Source: Telmatactis stephensoni
Lineage: Eukaryota; Cnidaria; Anthozoa; Actiniaria; Isophelliidae
NCBI GenBank assembly: GCA_029948255.1
Contig: JALIZF010001938.1
Coordinates: forward strand, 679,501 to 743,500
Reading direction: 5' to 3'
DNA length: 64,000 bases
The position numbers and the translations under genes are program-made. The notes under the pieces were generated by a model. It worked only from the letters and a program-made list of their open reading frames with translations. It was not told the DNA's origin and searched no databases. Positions 59,094 through 64,000 of this stretch are shown here, one piece after another (the stretch's first letter is position 1; the number at the start of each line of letters is the position of its first letter).

Positions 59094-62000
59094 ACGTGCG
59101 TTCACTCGTGCCCCTGGAGCCCTTTTTAAGAGAGGCTCCAATGACCGGCTCCGTTCGTACTCTTCCCCGAGCCGTTTCACGCATTCTTCACCATTCCGGG
59201 AAATAGCTAACCGTAACAATTGACCTTTTTTGAATCGTCTAAGTCAGTTTGTCTGTCAACAGCTATTAGTGTTTTGGGTATTAGATATCTCCAACATGCA
59301 AAAATATACCAGTTTATTCAACTTCTTATTTCACTATATATCTCAATTGTTTGCTGTAAAGACTTCTACAACGGCATATTTGACACAATAACAAATCGTG
59401 TATTTTTTCGTTCATGTTTCGGATGTTTTATATATGAACCGGAGACGCACACGTGCGTTCACTCGTGCCCCAGAAGCCCTTTTAGGAGAGGCTTCAGTGA
59501 CCGGTCCCGTTCGTACTCTTCCCCGAGCCGTTTCACGCATTCTTCACCATTCCGGGAAATAGTTAACCGTAACATAAATACCCTTTTTGAATGGGCTAAC
59601 TTAAACTAAACTAGACGCACACGTGCGTTCACTCGTGCCCCTGGAGCCCTTTTAGGAGAGGCTTCAATGACCGGCCCCGTTCGTACTCTTCCCCGAGCCG
59701 TTTCACGCATTCTTCACCATTCTGGGAAATAGCTAACCGTAACATAACTTAAACTAAAAAATATCTTGATTAGACAGTTTGTCTGTCAACAGCTATCTTA
59801 GTGTTTCCCTTTGTCTTTCTATTATCATGCATGATATCTCAAACATGCAAAAATATACCGGTTTATTCAACTAATTCTTATTTCACTATATATCTCAATT
59901 GTTTGCTGTAAAGACTTCTACAACGGCATATTTGACACAATAACAAATCGTGTATTTTTTCGTTCATGTTTCAGATGATTTATGTATGATTATAAAATAT
60001 TTGAGATATAACGCGCGCGCTGATTGGCTGGCTACCATGTTTATATCAGAGGACAGAGACATGGCTCGCTCAAAAAACGTCGAAAATATTTTATAAAAGC
60101 AATATAAAACGATTGCTTATGTTTCTGCACTGTGATATAAACACTCTGGAAGATGTAGAGCACTCGAAAAGCAAGAGAAACACTCGGCTACGCCTCGTGT
60201 TCCTAAGCTTGCTTTTCTCTTGCTCTACATCTTCCATCGTGTTTATATCACAGTACAGAGACATGCGCGCGCGTTTTATATTCCTTAACTAGACGCACAC
60301 GTGCGTTCACTCGTGCCCCTGGAGCCCTTTTTAAGAGAGACTACAATGACCGGCTTCGTTCGTACTCTTCCCCTAGCCGTTTCACGCATTCTTCACCATT
60401 CCGGGAAATAGCTAACCGTAACAAATGACCTTTTTTGAATCGGCTAACTTAAACTAAAAAATATCTTGATTAGTCAGTTTGTCTGTCAACAGCTATTAGT
60501 GCCTTTGTCTTTCTATTATCATGCATAGGTATTAGATATCTCCAACATGCAAAAATATACCAGTTTTATATTCAACTTCTTATTTCACTATATATCTCAA
60601 TTGTTTGCTGTAAAGACTTCTACAACGGCATATTTGACACAATAACAAATCGTGTATTTTTCGTTCATGTTTCGGATGTTATATATATGAATAAAAGACG
60701 TTACGTGACCAAACGCGAAATACAAGGTCAATGGAATCTAGTTTCATGCCATTCGGATATTAAATTAAAATTCACTACAAAAACCTCTCAAGATCTCTTG
60801 AATGCTTGAATGAGGAATATAATTGACTTGCTCCTATGTATGTTTGTTTAGCAACATGCAGGATGAGAATTTCGTAGATTCCCAGCCCATAGGAAATAGT
60901 CTTTATCGCGAGCTGCTTCCTTTCAAGTACTCCATTTAGAGTTCGATATTTGGTCAAAGTATTGGAGATGAAGCTCAAAATAACAGCCCATCCTGAAGCT
61001 CTTATAAGTATATAGGTATTTCTTGAGTTAAAAGCTCCAAATTACATTGTTCTACTGCAGGAAAAGCCCGTCTCTGAAAGCTATTTTCTTTGTCGTCGAC
61101 CATCTTGCATTCCTAAAGTTCCTGGCTTGCGTTCGCGGTCGCTCAAGGGTGATGAATGAAGGGCATTGTTTGTACGTTCTTAACCAATCAGAAGTTCCTC
61201 AGGACGAACAGAGAATAAGAAAAAACATTTGCAGTTTATAACTCGTTCCCGGCCTAAAGGCCTGGGCACGAGTAAATAAAAGACGTTACGTGACAAAACG
61301 CGAAATACAAGGTCAATGGAATCTAGTTTCATGCCATTCCGATATTAAATTCAAATTCAGTACAAAAACCTCTCAAGATCTCTTGAATGCTTGAATGAGG
61401 AATATAATTGACTTGCTTCTATGTATGTTTGTTTAGCAAAATGCAGGATGACAATTTCGTAGATTCCCAGCCCATAGGAAATAGTCTTTATCGCGAGCCG
61501 CTTCCTTTCAAGTACTCCATTTAGAGATCGATATTTGGTCAAAGTATTGGAGATGAAGCTCAAAATAACAGCCCATCCTGAAGCTCTTATAAGTATATAG
61601 GTATCTCTCGAGTTAAAAGCTCCAAATTACATTGTTCTACTGCAGGAAAAGCCTGTCTCTGAAAGCTATTTTCTTTGTAGTCGGCCATCTTGCATTCCTA
61701 AAGTTCCTGGCTTGCGTTCGCAGTCGCTCAAAGATGATGAATGAAAAGCATTGTTTTTACGTTCTTAACCAATCAGAAGTTCCTCAGGACGAACACAGAA
61801 GAAAAAAAAAACATTTGCATTTTATAACTCGTTCCCGGCCTAAAGGCCTGGGCACGAGTAAAAATATCTTGATTAGTCAATTTGTCTGTCAGCGGCTATT
61901 AGTCGACATGCAAAATATTACCAGCGAATATACCAGTTTATTCAACTTTTTATTTCACTATGTATCTCAATTGTTTGCTGTAAAGACTTCTACAACGGCG

Positions 62001-63355
62001 TTTTTGACACAATAACAAATCGCGAATTTTTCCGTTCATGTTTCGGATGTTTTAAATAATAAAAGACGTTACGTGACCAACAAGGTCAATGGAACCTAAC
62101 CGTTCCATGCAATGGTCTGCACTAGAATTCCGTATTAAAATTCAGTACAAAAACCTCTCAAGATCTCTTGAATGCTTGAATGAGGAATACAATTGACTTG
62201 CTTCTACATATGTTCGTTTAGCAACATGTAGGATGAGAAATTCGTAGATTCACAGCTCATAGGAAATACTCTTTATCCATGTTTATCGCGAGGGTTCTCT
62301 TTCAAGTACTCCATTTAGAGTTCGATATTTGGTCAAAATATTGGAGATGAAGCTCAAACTAACAGCCCATTCTGAAGCTCTTATAAGTATATAGGTATAC
62401 CTCGAGTTAAAAGCTCCAAATTACATTGTGCTACTGCAGGAAAAGCCTGTCTCTGAAAGCTATTTTCTTTGTAGTCGGCCATCTTGCATTCCTAAAGTTC
62501 CTCGCTGGCGTTCACTACGGAGGTGATGAATGAAGGGCATTGTTTTTTACGTTCTTAACCAATCAGGGGTGTAACACGTGACCGATTGCGCAAGAATGCT
62601 GCATTCTCGAGACGACCACAGGAAAAAAAAACATTTGCAGTTTATAACTCGTTCGCGGCCTAAAGGCCTGGGCACGAGTAATAAAAGACGTTACGTGACC
62701 AAACGCGAAATACAAGGTCAATGGAATCTAGTTTCATGCCATTCCGATATTAAATTAAAATTCAGTACAAAAACCTCTCTAGATCTCTTGAATGCTTGAA
62801 TGAGGAATATAATTGACTTGCTTCTATGCATGTTCGTTTAGCAACATGTAGGATGAGAAATTCGTAGTTTTCCAGCTCATAGGAAATAGTCTTTATCGCG
62901 AGCCGCTTCCTTTCAAGTACTCCATTTAGAGTTCGATATTTGGATAAAAGTATTGGAGATGAAGCTCAAAATAACAGCCCATTCTGAAGCTCTTATAAGT
63001 ATATAGGTATATCTCGAGTTAAAAGCTCCAAATTACATTGTGCTACTGCAAGAAAAGCCTGTCTCTGAAAGCTATTTTCTTTGTAGTCGGCCATCTTGCA
63101 TTCCTAAAGTTCCTCGCTGGCGTTCACTACGGAGGTGATGAATGAAGGGCATTGTTTTTTACGTTCTTAACCAATCAGGGGTGTAACACGTGACCGATTG
63201 CGCAAGAATGCTGCATTCTCGAGACGAAAACAGGAAAAATGTGTGAAGAGCAAACGTCAACTCGCAGCACTTTACTTTCAATTTGAAATGGCTAGTTACT
63301 CGTGCCCAGGCCTTTAGGCCGGGAACGAGTTATAAACTGCAAATGTTTTTTTTTT
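59094..63355. repeat. Array of ACTCGTGCC elements (full and partial)
   Basis: Heads (GACGCACACGTGCGTTC) occur at 59094, about 59443, 59611 and 60299. Tails (AAAGGCCTGGGCACGAGTA) end at 61274, 61860 and 62680. Only 60299-61274 is a whole unit. 61275-61860, 61861-62680 and 62681 to about 63240 are tail-side pieces in tandem, and 63298-63355 is an inverted tail (ACTCGTGCCCAGGCC). A separate hairpin element lies inside at about 60000-60285. No gene. Confidence 0.78.
60000..60285. repeat. Hairpin element inside the array
   Basis: GTGATATAAACACTCTGGAA followed by GATGTAGAGCACTCG and AAAGCAAGAGAA is inverted 60 bp later (TTCTCTTGCTCTACATCTTC, GTGTTTATATCAC). Outer GCGCGCGC stretches flank it. Confidence 0.65.
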
Positions 63356-64000
63356 CCTCGAGGCTTTCTCACGTTCTAGATTTCATCTATGACGGCCCGC
63401 GCACAAACAAAAACGTACGCGTGACGTCCGTGTTGACAAAAACGTCTCATGCTTAAGCTGCCTAATGACAGAGTTGACGTCCGTCTAAGAGCAAACATCG
63501 AAAGTCTAGGTGGTCGCGTTGCGGCGGAACGATAAGACGAGAAAACGTGATATGAATGTTAACCACTGGAGCATTAACGATAAAAGCAGATATGATTAAA
63601 ATGATTTCGTATGGGATATCAAAATGTCATAAACCTGCGACCAAAACCAAAATTTACAACAGAAAATGTCAGCCGAAACTCAGTGAAAAATACAAGCGAG
63701 AGCCTAAAATAATATAGCCATTTTATTAAAGTTTGCCTAGAAATAAAGATGCTAACTTATATAGAGAGAATAAGTGAAGAGGTGTTCTGTCCAACGATGC
63801 ACTCCCAGTAAAAGGATCCTTGAGGATTCACAGTCTGCACTTCATAGAAATATCTTGAATTTAGTTGAAAGAGAAGGCAGGCAACTTCTAATGATGCTAA
63901 CTTATATATATACTAGTAGGACGATAACACAAAATGATGATGGCTGTTGGGCAAGCTTGGTGAAATCAACAAATAGGATGCCGAAAACATGGTACCATCC
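63356..64000. repeat. Dispersed repeat shared with 37730-38280, running off the window
   Basis: Matches the earlier copy from CGAGGCTTTCTCACGTTCTA on, with an extra stretch near 63765-63895 not seen in the first copy. No gene. Confidence 0.65.

Noticed and set aside
60775..61563. Recurrent 67-68-codon minus-strand frames, also at 32240-32443
   Set aside because: They lie in the ACTCGTGCC element and differ at many residues without bias to silent sites. No domain is evident.
1..64000. CRISPR arrays or bacterial defence operons
   Set aside because: All tandem repeats seen are contiguous minisatellites or mobile elements without unique spacers. The genes are spliced and eukaryotic.

Overview
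The window looks like A+T-rich nuclear DNA of an anthozoan cnidarian, probably a stony coral. The reasons are spliced genes with GT...AG introns, a TPR plus CHAT protein of the kind expanded in corals, a neuropeptide-type class A GPCR, a two-domain beta/gamma-crystallin, and a dense load of foldback elements and MITEs together with Ty3/gypsy, CR1/Jockey-like LINE, Penelope-like and Mutator-like elements. The assignment rests on protein family resemblance and genome style only. There is no operon organisation, CRISPR array or rRNA.

Layout. 1-3.5 kb: the 3' half of a Ty3/gypsy element, with its 3' LTR, sitting inside a LINE. 3.5-13 kb: mostly repeats (foldback elements, a piggyBac-type MITE, a Penelope GIY-YIG fragment, a mariner-type element with an 84-bp minisatellite, and a THAP-domain relic). 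13.3-14 kb: a promoter-like CRE/ETS cluster followed by a SANT/Myb-like and a possible Harbinger fragment. 15.5-18.5 kb: two copies of one 0.73-kb element. 19.2-24.7 kb: the main host gene, a two-exon TPR-CHAT protein of about 1,270 residues. 27.2-28.3 kb: a class A GPCR. 28.3-32.8 kb: MITEs and apparently empty DNA.

32.8-58.5 kb is a segmental duplication with three copies of one locus. Copy A (38.5-50.9 kb) and copy B (51.0-58.5 kb) are direct. Copy C (32.8-36.9 kb) is inverted, older and degraded. A and B each carry an intact three-exon beta/gamma-crystallin gene (first exon non-coding) with a TATA box. C keeps flanking and intron DNA of that gene but lacks both coding exons. Because A and B align, each later insertion can be checked against an empty site: two Mutator-like elements with 9-bp target duplications, a mariner-type MITE and a foldback in A; a 1.1-kb element and a Penelope-like element in B. 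The Penelope insertion splits an unknown host-like reading frame that is present, still short, in copy A.

59-63.4 kb is an array of full and partial copies of an element bounded by ACTCGTGCC, also present singly at 31.7 and 44.1 kb. The window ends in a repeat shared with 37.7 kb.

The host genes (TPR-CHAT, GPCR, two crystallins) show no obvious functional link. The most notable items are the TPR-CHAT gene and the crystallin triplication. All identity statements come from reading by eye; no alignments or database searches were run.
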